The notes: generated from the letters alone by a model not told the origin. Shown: positions 1 through 6,407, counted from the stretch's first letter. The stretch is 10,113 nucleotides of DNA from Bacillota bacterium (GCA_021802375.1 JAKAAL010000092.1:1-10113), one strand, 5' to 3'. Made by a program: numbers and translations.

Positions 1-119
1 CTCGAACGGATCAAATAATATAGAGAAGGCCGTTGCCGGAGTCTATTTCCACGACTACTAATCCCCGGGATCGCGTGATATGGCAGCGTGCCCCAGCTAG
101 TTTTATTATATAGAACATT

Positions 120-137
120 CGGATAAATGGTTATCCG
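120..137. repeat. 7-bp perfect hairpin
   Basis: CGGATAA and TTATCCG pair perfectly around a 4-base ATGG loop. No T-run follows on either side, so it is not a classical intrinsic terminator. It lies just after an AT-rich stretch (ttttattatata) and about 40 bases before the repeat cluster, so it could be part of an old mobile-element end. It could equally be chance; function is unknown. Confidence 0.4.
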
Positions 138-179
138 GCCCGAAGACGCATTAAGAACCCCCGACTCACGCCGCTATTC

Positions 180-309
180 CAACCATGTTTTGCACACTAC
201 AACGGATGATTCCGGAGCGACTATCAACCAGATTTTGCACAAAACGTTGAATCCCGTGGGATGAGCCAGAAGACCATTCAACCATAGATTGCAAATAGTC
301 CTTTAAAGG
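180..309 (+). repeat. Three-copy CAACCA-NN-TTTTGCACA repeat cluster
   Basis: Copies start at 180 (CAACCATGTTTTGCACA, exact core), 225 (CAACCAGATTTTGCACA, exact core) and 279 (CAACCATAGATTGCAAA, diverged). Spacing between starts is 45 and 54 bases, all in the same orientation. The third copy continues into ATAGTCCTTTAAAG, and that longer form recurs at 1951-1980. Same-direction, unevenly spaced short repeats of this kind resemble the multiple transposase-binding sites at the ends of some IS21-type elements. No transposase is visible, so that origin is inference. Confidence 0.55.
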
Positions 310-327
310 TTAAGAGCGGCAAGCCTC

Positions 328-355
328 TTGACAGAGTTTAAAAGCAAGAGACAAT
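328..355 (+). promoter_or_regulatory. Candidate sigma-A promoter for the Spo0E-like gene
   Basis: A perfect TTGACA (328-333) is followed after 16 bases by GACAAT (350-355), which matches 4 of 6 positions of TATAAT. It sits 36 bases before the ATG at 392, a sensible distance. The weak -10 keeps confidence modest. Confidence 0.4.
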
Positions 356-391
356 TAACCTAGAGTTGATTTATTAAAGAGGCGGCCGCAT

Positions 392-592
392 ATGACAGAA
401 GCAAGATTGCTTCGACGTATCGAACGATTAAGAAAACGGCTTGACACTGCGGTTGCTCGTGGTCTTGAGTTGTCGGATCCAGAAGTAGTGGAAGTCTCTC
501 ACCTGATGGATCAGTTGATTGCCAATTATCTTAGGATGACTAAAGATCGCGAACTTCCTAGTTTGGTCAGACATAGCGATGAAACCGTGTAA
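392..592 (+). CDS. Spo0E-like aspartyl-phosphate phosphatase
   Basis: This 66-residue protein matches the size and pattern of the Spo0E family. These are small two-helix phosphatases that remove phosphate from Spo0A-P in the cytosol and delay sporulation. Residues 3-25 form a charged first helix (RLLRRIERLRKRLD), followed by a short turn (LELSDPEV) and the family signature helix VSHLMDQLIANYLR at about 35-48. The usual signature is SQELDxLI; here it reads SHLMDQLI, so the Ser and the catalytic-region Asp are kept while the Gln-Glu pair is replaced. AAAGAGGCGG at 376-385 serves as ribosome site before the ATG. The stop is in the same frame as the following small gene, and the two are probably co-transcribed. 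The gene implies a spore-forming Firmicute. Family assignment is fairly sure; the actual target is inferred. Confidence 0.8.
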   Translation: MTEARLLRRIERLRKRLDTAVARGLELSDPEVVEVSHLMDQLIANYLRMTKDRELPSLVRHSDETV

Positions 593-661
593 GGCAATTT
601 TGGGGAGGGGACTGTTATCAGCCGGGATCAAGACATTAAACCGCTGAGCAAAGACGACATT

Positions 662-922
662 ATGGCGATCTTGCAAGCCAATCGCGAGTTAGGCCCTGGC
701 TATGATGAACACACTGCGGATCAAATTATGGAGTTGCTGCGGCAACCTTCGTTATCGTTAAAACCATGGCAGCAACCAGGTTGGGAAAGCGAGGAGACAT
801 TCGAAAGCGCGGGAAAGGTGCTGTGGTCCGCCTTTCAACGCCAGGGTCTTAATCCTCAAGCGACTTTGGATACGTTGCGTGTGAAAAGGATTCGTTCTGA
901 ATACACGAGAAGCCCGTTCTAG
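662..922 (+). CDS. Small uncharacterised protein
   Basis: I do not recognise a named family. The 86-residue product from the ATG at 662 is soluble and helix-rich. It begins AILQANRELGPGYDEHTADQ, a pattern that reminds me of short bacterial segments of the type ELGPxYDEHxA seen near helical or membrane modules, followed by a Trp/Pro-rich middle (KPWQQPGWESEE) and a basic C-terminus (RVKRIRSEY). No membrane segment or signal peptide is present. The 662 ATG has no ribosome site, whereas a very strong one (GGGGAGGGG, 602-610) lies upstream. The frame stays open from 593, with plausible sequence (ISRDQDIKPLSKDD) but no ATG, GTG or TTG. A rare ATC (617) or GTT (614) start, or a small sequence error, is possible. 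It follows the Spo0E-like gene by 69 bases and probably shares its transcript. Confidence 0.55.
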   Translation: MAILQANRELGPGYDEHTADQIMELLRQPSLSLKPWQQPGWESEETFESAGKVLWSAFQRQGLNPQATLDTLRVKRIRSEYTRSPF

Positions 923-1097
923 GATGAAAAGGTCTGAAGTTGAGAGGAAACCCTGGGGCTGGTTGGCGCGACCGTGTTGCGGAACGAATGGGGGCGTAAG
1001 CGCGCCAGGGGTCTTCGCTTGGGATAACGAGGACTAGTTTGATTGCGAGGGTCACGTCCTGATCTATACTACAATAAAGAGAAAGGGGGACCCCAGC
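923..1097. other. Spacer before the toxin-antitoxin pair
   Basis: The only structure I see is a GGCGCG (965-970) / CGCGCC (1001-1006) pair with a 30-base loop, too loose to call a terminator, and the promoter for the next gene at 1043-1070. Confidence 0.4.
1043..1070 (+). promoter_or_regulatory. Sigma-A-like promoter of the toxin-antitoxin pair
   Basis: TTGCGA (1043-1048) and TATACT (1065-1070) are separated by 16 bases and match the consensus at 4 and 5 of 6 positions. It sits 27 bases before the GTG at 1098, so transcription would start only about 20 bases upstream of the gene. Confidence 0.5.
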
Positions 1098-1334
1098 GTG
1101 AGTGTTCCGGCCGACGAAGTGTACAAAGTCATCGAGCAGCTGTCGCCGTCTGATCGAAAGACGGTGTACGACCTGGCCCAATTCCTCCGCGCCCGCCATC
1201 AGACCGTGGTCAAGGCCTGGCGCGACATCGAGGCACAAGAACCTGATTCCGAACCATTGAGCCCGGAGGAAGCCGCTCAGTTGCAGGATCCCGAGTTTGT
1301 ATCCTGGGATCCGGACAAGCACCATGGCGTATGA
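1098..1334 (+). CDS. Antitoxin-like protein of a RelE/ParE-type module
   Basis: This 78-residue acidic protein starts at a GTG behind AGAAAGGGGG (1079-1088). The N-terminal part (about 5-32) is a helical segment, ADEVYKVIEQLSPSDRKTVYD, resembling small antitoxins in which a helical N-terminal domain neutralises or dimerises. The C-terminal half is Glu/Asp-rich (EAQEPDSEPLSPEEAAQLQD) and likely disordered, as expected for the toxin-wrapping arm. Its last 11 bases overlap the start of a RelE/ParE-like toxin gene, the usual arrangement for such pairs. No clear DNA-binding domain can be identified, so autoregulation is not shown. Because the partner toxin is frameshifted, this antitoxin may now be an orphan. 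The role rests mainly on the neighbour and the size, not on a diagnostic motif. Confidence 0.6.
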   Translation: MSVPADEVYKVIEQLSPSDRKTVYDLAQFLRARHQTVVKAWRDIEAQEPDSEPLSPEEAAQLQDPEFVSWDPDKHHGV

Positions 1335-1577
1335 GGTCCGCATTAGACGGTCTACGCTCAATTACCTCAACAAATTAGATGTGCCCACCCGTCGGCGTCT
1401 CACGGCTGCCATCGAAGGGCTTGCGGAAGTCCCACCTGCGGGAGACATTCGGCCACTGACAGGACAGACCGGCGCGTATCGGTTGCGGGTTGGTGGGTTC
1501 TCCTCTTCCACATCGACCACCAGCAGGAAGTTATCTTCGTGGACGCCATCGGCTCACGAGGCGACATCTACAAATAG
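1324..1577 (+). pseudogene. Frameshifted RelE/ParE-family toxin
   Basis: The ATG at 1324 overlaps the antitoxin stop and opens a typical toxin frame: YEVRIRRSTLNYLNKLD, then RRRLTAAIEGL, then DIRPLTGQTGAYRLRVGGF. This is the helix-helix-strand order of RelE/ParE toxins, which either cleave mRNA on the ribosome or poison gyrase. After GGF (TTC at 1498-1500) the frame is lost. The expected C-terminal strands continue in another frame as LFHIDHQQEVIFVDAIGSRG followed by DIYK and TAG at 1575-1577. Inserting four bases between 1500 and 1501 would restore a GGF-RV-LFHID join and an 85-residue protein, the normal family length. This points to a 4-base deletion. Read without repair, the first frame runs on to 1704 with unrelated residues. 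A sequencing error is the alternative; the family call itself is fairly secure. Confidence 0.75.
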
Positions 1578-1974
1578 CGTGCCCCGTGGCAGGAGAGCGC
1601 CGATGGTTTTAGGCCGTCTTGGCGGCTCGTACAGGTTGGCTTGCAGCGAGCATCGTGCCGACACCGGCCACGGTTGCTGTGCCGAGCGCCTGTCTCCGAG
1701 ATGAGGACTGGCTAGACGTGATCCTGACAATAGTTCATGTGATGAATCAGGGATTATTGGGGGCGTTAGTGCACGGGTACCGGCCTTCCATCCATGGTTG
1801 TGACACACGATTAGCCGAGGCTCCATCATGGCGTTCTCCGCTGGAGTTTCCAACCCGTGAGACATGCAAATCATGGTAGCTCAGAACGTCCGTTGCAACC
1901 TTAGGCAGGATTGCCGACGAGAGCGGATTGATCTAAAAAACGGGAAAATCCAACCACATTTTGCACATAGCCCT
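1578..1974. other. Unassigned stretch between toxin remnant and peptidase
   Basis: Several overlapping frames are open here for 60-100 codons, but none has a recognisable protein, a good ribosome site or a sensible start. The only suggestive pieces are a Tat-signal-like fragment on the minus strand (1609-1734) and the fourth repeat copy near the end (1951-1980). The stretch reads like degraded DNA behind a broken toxin gene. Confidence 0.45.
1609..1734 (-). pseudogene. Stranded Tat-signal-peptide-like fragment
   Basis: On the minus strand a 41-codon open stretch ends at TAA (1611-1609). It reads SSRRQALGTATVAGVGTMLA then ASQPVRAAKTA. Twin arginines, an uncharged Gly/Ala/Val-rich segment and a VRA-A cleavage-like site are the layout of a Tat signal peptide, which directs folded, often cofactor-bearing proteins out of the cell. 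Nothing follows the cleavage region but the stop, and no start codon precedes the twin arginines in frame; an ATG at 1738-1740 lies in a shifted frame. I infer a remnant of a gene whose mature part is gone. Chance resemblance in a GC-rich shadow frame cannot be excluded. Confidence 0.3.
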
Positions 1975-1980
1975 TTAAAG
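1951..1980 (+). repeat. Distant copy of the CAACCA..TTTTGCACA repeat
   Basis: CAACCACATTTTGCACA continues into TAGCCCTTTAAAG. With one base of flank it matches the copy at 279-309 at about 27 of 33 positions, in the same orientation 1.67 kb away. Its last bases (1975-1980) overlap the peptidase stop codon. The two long copies bracket the whole Spo0E/toxin-antitoxin patch. Confidence 0.5.
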
Positions 1981-4092
1981 ATGGTTCAAGAAATATTCCG
2001 TGCGTCTGCGTATAACCGTCAAAACGTTGTGAAATCCCCGGACAGCATGTCGAGATTCCGGCAGTAAAACTAGGTCGGCTGACTTTCCCACTTGATTAAG
2101 CGCTTGGATCAACCGCACCGAATTGCGAAAATGCACATTTTCATCTAACAGACCATGGATGATCAGAAGATCGCCCTGCAATTGGTCAACATAGGATAAT
2201 ACCGATGCCTCATGATACCCTTGGGGGTTGTTCTGTGGGGTTTCCATATATCTTTCGGTATAAGCGGTATCGTAAAACCGGAAATCGGTTACTGGAGCTC
2301 CTGCCACTGCCACCCGAAATATGTCTGGAGCCTTTAATAAAGCCATTAAAGACATATACCCTCCGTAGCTCCAACCATAAATTCCGATGCGGTGTGGATC
2401 GACGTGACGATTCTCAACTAGCCAGTGAACTCCTGTGACCTGGTCCTGCACTTCCACGGTAGCAAATCTGCGATATACATATCCCTCAAACTGTTTCCCC
2501 CGGTGATAGCTGCCGCGATTATCCAGTTTAAACACTAAGTATCCCTTTTGACTTAATAATTGGGCTTGCAGGTCTATCGTCAGATTCCAAGAATTCAACA
2601 CCATTTGGGCATGCGTGCCACCATAGACATTAACGATGGCGGGTACCGGACGCACATCGGTTTTCGCTGGATAAACGGCGCCGTAGAGGGTAATGCCATC
2701 ATCTGCGGCAACGGTCACCAACTCCGGCGCCTTTAGCCCTAAATTCTCCGGAGTTAAGCGGTTTTCTCCATGTAAAATTGCCTCGATATCTCCCGTCATG
2801 GTCATGAGGCGGGTTTGCGGTGAATACTGCAGGGAACCGGATTGATCCACCCATAAATTGAAGTCTGGCGAGATTACCGCATGGTGAACTCCGGGTTCGT
2901 TCGACAATCGCGTCATCTGTCCATCATCTAGGCCGACCCGATAGATATGCACCTCCAGTGGAGTCTCCTTGGTGGCTGCGACGTAGGCTAAGCGATGAGG
3001 TTCATCGACCGCAAGCAGCCGTTGTACTTCGTATTCACCGTGGGTAATTTGACGTCCACCTGGCGTGTCCTGATCATATATCCAAAGATGGCGAAAACCG
3101 CTGGCCTCGCTCGAAGTGAGAATCTCTCCGGTATCTAAAAACCGGGTGTCATCCCCCACATTGACCCAAAGCGGAGAGCGTTCTTCAAACAAAGGAGCAT
3201 AGACATTCTTCAACACGTCATACAGCACCCACCGCAGTCGCTTATTATCACGTGAAAGCAGCATCACCGCAAGTTCGCGATCATTTCTCCATATCACCCG
3301 CGCAATATACTGCTCCTCTTCTCCGAAATCCAGCCAACGGATAGGACCTCCATCCATGGACACCAAACCTAAGCGAGTCTTGGCGTTGGGCTCTCCGACA
3401 AAAGGATAGCGATGCGGTTCCACCATCGCTAATTCCCTCTCCCAATGCACGAGAGGAAATTCCGGCACATGGCGATCATCCACTTCCTCAAATGCTAGCC
3501 AGCTCCCTTGGGCACTGACCCAAAATCCCGTGGTCCGACCCAGTTCTTCTTGTGCAGCATACTCAGCAATCCCCCGAGTGACTTCGGGGGCGCCCCCATG
3601 GGTCAATTGAATCGGCGAACTGCCATCAATATCTGTCCGCCATAGTTCACCCTGTTTTACGTAGACCACGCGGCCATCGGTGAGAAGTAAAGGATTTTGG
3701 GCCGACAACACGCCAGCCAACTCTTGTGGCGAGTTTGCGCCTTTCAGCACAAAAAGTTTATCCCCTTGCGGAATCAGGATCACCTGCCGTCCGCGACACT
3801 CAGCCACTTGGTAATCGGTAATCCCCTCCCAAATCATCCGCGTACGCTCCCGCCGCAGTTCTTCGTCCAGGTTCCATGCGCTTCCAGATTGGGGACCAGC
3901 GATCTTTTCATGATAATCCATAGCAATATCATATTTCCATAAGGAAAGCGCAAGGTTCTCGGTATCACCAAGCAGGTACAGGACACATTTCCCATCCGGA
4001 CTGAACCGTATTTTCTGGGGAATGGTAGTTCCTGGCAGAGGTAAAGAGGCCACCATTTCTGGGGTAAGATGTTCAAAGGATTTGTCGGTCAC
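1975..4092 (-). CDS. Dipeptidyl-peptidase-IV-type S9 serine peptidase
   Basis: The product has the two-part layout of the S9B family. An N-terminal beta-propeller domain covers roughly residues 20-460, and a C-terminal alpha/beta-hydrolase domain starts near VAADDGITLYG. Numbered from the GTG at 4092 (705 residues), the triad is Ser575 in GWSYGGYMSL, Asp650 in GLLDENV and His682 in ESRHAVRG. The propeller carries AAQEELGRTTGFWVS, matching the double-Glu motif by which DPP IV holds the free amino end of its substrate, so cleavage of X-Pro or X-Ala dipeptides from peptides is likely. There is no signal peptide, so it acts in the cytosol. The frame opens upstream to a GTG at 4158, but GAAGGAG (4107-4101) lies 8 bases before the GTG at 4092, which I prefer. 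It is the last gene of the regulator-exporter-peptidase series. Confidence 0.88.
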   Translation of the reverse strand: MTDKSFEHLTPEMVASLPLPGTTIPQKIRFSPDGKCVLYLLGDTENLALSLWKYDIAMDYHEKIAGPQSGSAWNLDEELRRERTRMIWEGITDYQVAECRGRQVILIPQGDKLFVLKGANSPQELAGVLSAQNPLLLTDGRVVYVKQGELWRTDIDGSSPIQLTHGGAPEVTRGIAEYAAQEELGRTTGFWVSAQGSWLAFEEVDDRHVPEFPLVHWERELAMVEPHRYPFVGEPNAKTRLGLVSMDGGPIRWLDFGEEEQYIARVIWRNDRELAVMLLSRDNKRLRWVLYDVLKNVYAPLFEERSPLWVNVGDDTRFLDTGEILTSSEASGFRHLWIYDQDTPGGRQITHGEYEVQRLLAVDEPHRLAYVAATKETPLEVHIYRVGLDDGQMTRLSNEPGVHHAVISPDFNLWVDQSGSLQYSPQTRLMTMTGDIEAILHGENRLTPENLGLKAPELVTVAADDGITLYGAVYPAKTDVRPVPAIVNVYGGTHAQMVLNSWNLTIDLQAQLLSQKGYLVFKLDNRGSYHRGKQFEGYVYRRFATVEVQDQVTGVHWLVENRHVDPHRIGIYGWSYGGYMSLMALLKAPDIFRVAVAGAPVTDFRFYDTAYTERYMETPQNNPQGYHEASVLSYVDQLQGDLLIIHGLLDENVHFRNSVRLIQALNQVGKSADLVLLPESRHAVRGFHNVLTVIRRRTEYFLNHL

Positions 4093-4164
4093 TTCCATTG
4101 CTCCTTCGTCAGTGCTATATTCCATCACTATTAGCATACCAGACAGACAAACCTCCACAGGACC

Positions 4165-5406
4165 TTAAACTGAAGCCGGTTTTATTCCGCTCGGTGATCC
4201 CGGGTCATCCGGCACCTTGGTAAATATTACATAGGCGAGCGGAATCTCTGCTCCTGCACTCAATAGCCACATCCAGGATAGGGGCAATAAATGCAAAGTC
4301 GCTCCTGCGGCCAGCGCCCCTAACGGAGTAGCCAGCCCAAATAACGTAATAATAATTCCCATAACTCGACCCATTAAGTGCTGGGGAATAATTCGCTGCA
4401 TGAACGTAATAAACAATGCATTGATCATTCCGTTGGCAATGCCTGCAGCAAACAACATCGATCCGGCCACTAGATCCTGATGCGCAAACACGAATCCTAA
4501 AATACTGCCACCCATGGCTATTCCCAAATATCCCACGGTAACTCTAAGTGAACGCGGCCGAACCAGTCCTGTTACCAAGCTCCCCAAGACCAGTCCCGCA
4601 GACCAAGCAGCATCAACGACCCCATAGGTCAAAGGGCCTGCGTGGAGCACATGATGCATCCAATACGGGAACATCGTAAAGGCTCCGTTGAAGGCAAAGT
4701 TGGTCAGGACAACAGGCAGTAATAAAGCCATAAACCACGGCATCGACTGTAAACCTGCCCAGCCGTCTCTCAAGCTAGGCCAAAACCCCAAACCAGGAGA
4801 CGAATGCTCGGGTGGTAGTGTGGCCGAGGGCGCTACCCTCATATGCGGCAACATCAACAGAATGGCTGTGGCACTGACCCAAAAGCTCACCATGTCAAAG
4901 GCAAATATGACTTTCATGCCGATAAGGGCAATGGCCGCCCCCCCTATGGCGGATCCCACAGCCATCGACAATTGATTGGTGACAGCGTTAAGCCCATTGG
5001 CGGATCCTAGTTCCTGGCCCGAAACCAATCGAGGCAAAACCACCATTTCCGCAGGGCCAAACAAGGCGCCTCCCAACGCATTAATCGTTAGAACCATAAT
5101 AATTACCCAAATACGCCATTGGGGCTCTACCCAAATCACGCCTAATCCGACCAACACAGCTATTCCTCGCAACGCGTCCGTTCCTAGCATTAACTTGCCA
5201 GGGTGATATCGGTCCACAAACACACCGCCGGCCATAGCTAACATTGAGGGTATAGACATGCCAAGCCCGGCCAGGGATAGCAGGAACGGGGAATGCAATT
5301 GAATCTCCCACAAACCCATAATCAAAAATATCGCATTGCCTAATTGAGAAAACATTTGTCCCATCCAAAGCCACAAAAATCCCCGGCTGCGCAATGCACT
5401 CCACAT
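4165..5406 (-). CDS. MFS efflux transporter
   Basis: This 413-residue inner-membrane protein has about twelve hydrophobic segments, the major-facilitator fold. After the first two helices comes the loop-2 motif GGVFVDRYHPGKLML (about 60-74), the family's GxxxDRxGRR-like signature. A Gly/Ala-rich segment, INALGGALFGPAEMVVLPRL, is typical of the EntS/macrolide-efflux-like (MFS_3) exporters. The second half begins near PWFMALLLPVVLTNFAF. It most likely expels a small molecule by proton antiport; the substrate cannot be told. A GTG at 5415 is in frame, but GGAG at 5418-5415 sits 8 bases before the ATG at 5406, which I take as start. The gene lies 106 bases after the regulator and 72 bases before the preferred peptidase start, all on one strand, so co-transcription is expected. 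Confidence 0.85.
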   Translation of the reverse strand: MWSALRSRGFLWLWMGQMFSQLGNAIFLIMGLWEIQLHSPFLLSLAGLGMSIPSMLAMAGGVFVDRYHPGKLMLGTDALRGIAVLVGLGVIWVEPQWRIWVIIMVLTINALGGALFGPAEMVVLPRLVSGQELGSANGLNAVTNQLSMAVGSAIGGAAIALIGMKVIFAFDMVSFWVSATAILLMLPHMRVAPSATLPPEHSSPGLGFWPSLRDGWAGLQSMPWFMALLLPVVLTNFAFNGAFTMFPYWMHHVLHAGPLTYGVVDAAWSAGLVLGSLVTGLVRPRSLRVTVGYLGIAMGGSILGFVFAHQDLVAGSMLFAAGIANGMINALFITFMQRIIPQHLMGRVMGIIITLFGLATPLGALAAGATLHLLPLSWMWLLSAGAEIPLAYVIFTKVPDDPGSPSGIKPASV

Positions 5407-5460
5407 GAATTTCACTCCAACATTAATTTAATTAGTAATAAAGTTAAACTATCACTATGC

Positions 5461-5492
5461 ATTTGTAAACACCTATCGCAAATATTACAAAT
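5461..5492. repeat. 8-bp inverted repeat between regulator and transporter genes
   Basis: ATTTGTAA (5461-5468) and TTACAAAT (5485-5492) are perfect inverted arms 16 bases apart, i.e. two helical turns between centres. It lies 55-86 bases before the transporter start. The inner edge of one arm forms TTTACA on the minus strand, a possible -35, but the matching -10 (TAACTT) is weak. It could be an operator or an mRNA hairpin without T-run. It does not resemble the palindrome in front of the regulator. Confidence 0.4.
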
Positions 5493-5512
5493 CTCGACCA
5501 AACCCGCAATAT

Positions 5513-6238
5513 CTAACCTTCTCCGTCATCCGCATTTAACGGAGAAATTATCGGGTCTTGCGAGGTCGCCTTGCGTACAATGCCCCGATTAACCCAGCGG
5601 TAGCCATCGGGAAGATCTTGGTCAGTGCTGACAAAATATTCTTGAGGAGTGATAAAACCTAGGTTCTGTAAAAAAAAGACATGCCCGGGATCGTCTTCCA
5701 ATCCTTCGGCCATCCTCTTTTTGAATTCGGTTTCCATAGTTTCTAGTTCGGCGAGCAATTTGCGGTATCGCTGCAACCAATCGCGCAAGTCCTCGCTAGC
5801 AACCTTGAATTCGTAGGCTCCGCTCAACAGCAACGGTTTATCGCTATCGGATCCAAACAAGGGAAACGAGGCTTCTGGGGTGGCATAAATTCGGGCAATA
5901 GCCATCTGCAGTTGGGTGACCAAAACATCTTGGGCCAAGCCTGGCTCCATCTGCAAACTTGGCAACAATGCCTCATCAACCAAGTAATCAAATGCAGCTG
6001 CCCGAAAAAATTTTTGCACGATGCCGTTTTTTTCTTGGGTGCGGACGATCTCTACGATATTTCGTTGCTGCAACTCTTTTAGGTGGTAATGAACACGAGA
6101 TGGGGAAAGATGCAACAGGTCTGCTAGTTGTTTGCCGGTAGCTTCTTGGGCAATCAACAACCCTAATAATTGCATTCTTAAGGGATCATTCAGTACGCGT
6201 AGAGTATCGTAATCTGTAATCACAAAATATCGCTTCAT
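5513..6238 (-). CDS. ArsR-like winged-helix transcriptional regulator
   Basis: This 241-residue protein has a winged helix in its first 82 residues. It contains DTLRVLNDPLRMQLLGLLIA (the ArsR-type opening), GKQLADLLHLS, the recognition helix PSRVHYHLKELQQRNIVEIV, and a basic beta wing (RTQEKNGIVQKFFRA). The remaining 150 residues exceed ordinary ArsR length. They hold helical stretches, including LRDWLQRYRKLLAELETMET, probably a dimerisation or ligand-binding region. No cysteine or histidine metal motif is visible, so a metal sensor is unlikely. GGAG lies 8 bases before the ATG at 6238. A consensus promoter overlapped by a perfect 14-bp inverted repeat sits directly upstream, so it likely represses itself and the downstream transporter and peptidase genes. 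The ligand is unknown. Confidence 0.82.
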   Translation of the reverse strand: MKRYFVITDYDTLRVLNDPLRMQLLGLLIAQEATGKQLADLLHLSPSRVHYHLKELQQRNIVEIVRTQEKNGIVQKFFRAAAFDYLVDEALLPSLQMEPGLAQDVLVTQLQMAIARIYATPEASFPLFGSDSDKPLLLSGAYEFKVASEDLRDWLQRYRKLLAELETMETEFKKRMAEGLEDDPGHVFFLQNLGFITPQEYFVSTDQDLPDGYRWVNRGIVRKATSQDPIISPLNADDGEG

Positions 6239-6255
6239 GACACATTCTCCATATT

Positions 6256-6289
6256 CACGATACGTTCAATATAATTTGAACGTATCGTG
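6256..6289. promoter_or_regulatory. Perfect 14-bp inverted-repeat operator
   Basis: CACGATACGTTCAA (6256-6269) and TTGAACGTATCGTG (6276-6289) are perfect complements around a 6-base spacer TATAAT. Arms of this length, centred 34-35 bases before the regulator ATG and overlapping its promoter, are what a dimeric winged-helix repressor would bind. That the neighbouring ArsR-like protein binds it is inference. Confidence 0.8.
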
Positions 6290-6297
6290 TTTGTCAA
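6268..6297 (-). promoter_or_regulatory. Sigma-A promoter of the regulator operon
   Basis: On the minus strand a perfect TTGACA (6297-6292) and TATATT (6273-6268, 5 of 6) are separated by 18 bases. The spacer and -10 lie inside the inverted repeat, so a bound repressor would block polymerase directly. Transcription would begin about 20 bases before the ATG at 6238. Confidence 0.75.
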
Positions 6298-6407
6298 CCG
6301 ATGACTGCGTTGAAAACGGTGTGGGTACTGCCAACTGCGCAAGCAGCAGCGTTTCATGGAGATATTTTGCGTCCCCTCTTTGAGATCCACGCTATTGGTG
6401 GACCGGT

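Larger units (their letters stand above)
1..391. other. Gene-poor leading stretch with repeats
   Basis: No convincing gene lies here. One + frame is open from base 2 to a TAA at 59-61 (19 codons, ending VYFHDY) and could be the tail of a gene truncated by the window edge, but it is too short to identify. The rest holds a short hairpin (120-137), three copies of a CAACCA..TTTTGCACA repeat (180-309) and a candidate promoter (328-355) for the Spo0E-like gene. The AT-rich, stop-dense character contrasts with the coding regions further on. Confidence 0.5.

Noticed and set aside
1..391. CRISPR array based on the repeated CAACCA..TTTTGCACA units
   Set aside because: Only three units, with diverged sequence and uneven 45- and 54-base periods; no cas genes, and a distant fourth copy lies outside any array.
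849..1361. A 170-codon minus-strand open frame
   Set aside because: It lies antisense to the small unknown gene and the antitoxin, has no recognisable domains, and the + strand genes have promoters, ribosome sites and family support.
1498..1577. Programmed -1 frameshifting in the toxin gene
   Set aside because: GGTGGGTTC does not form a slippery heptamer, and a plain -1 shift gives G-WVLL rather than the family's GF-RV-LF join; a 4-base deletion fits better.
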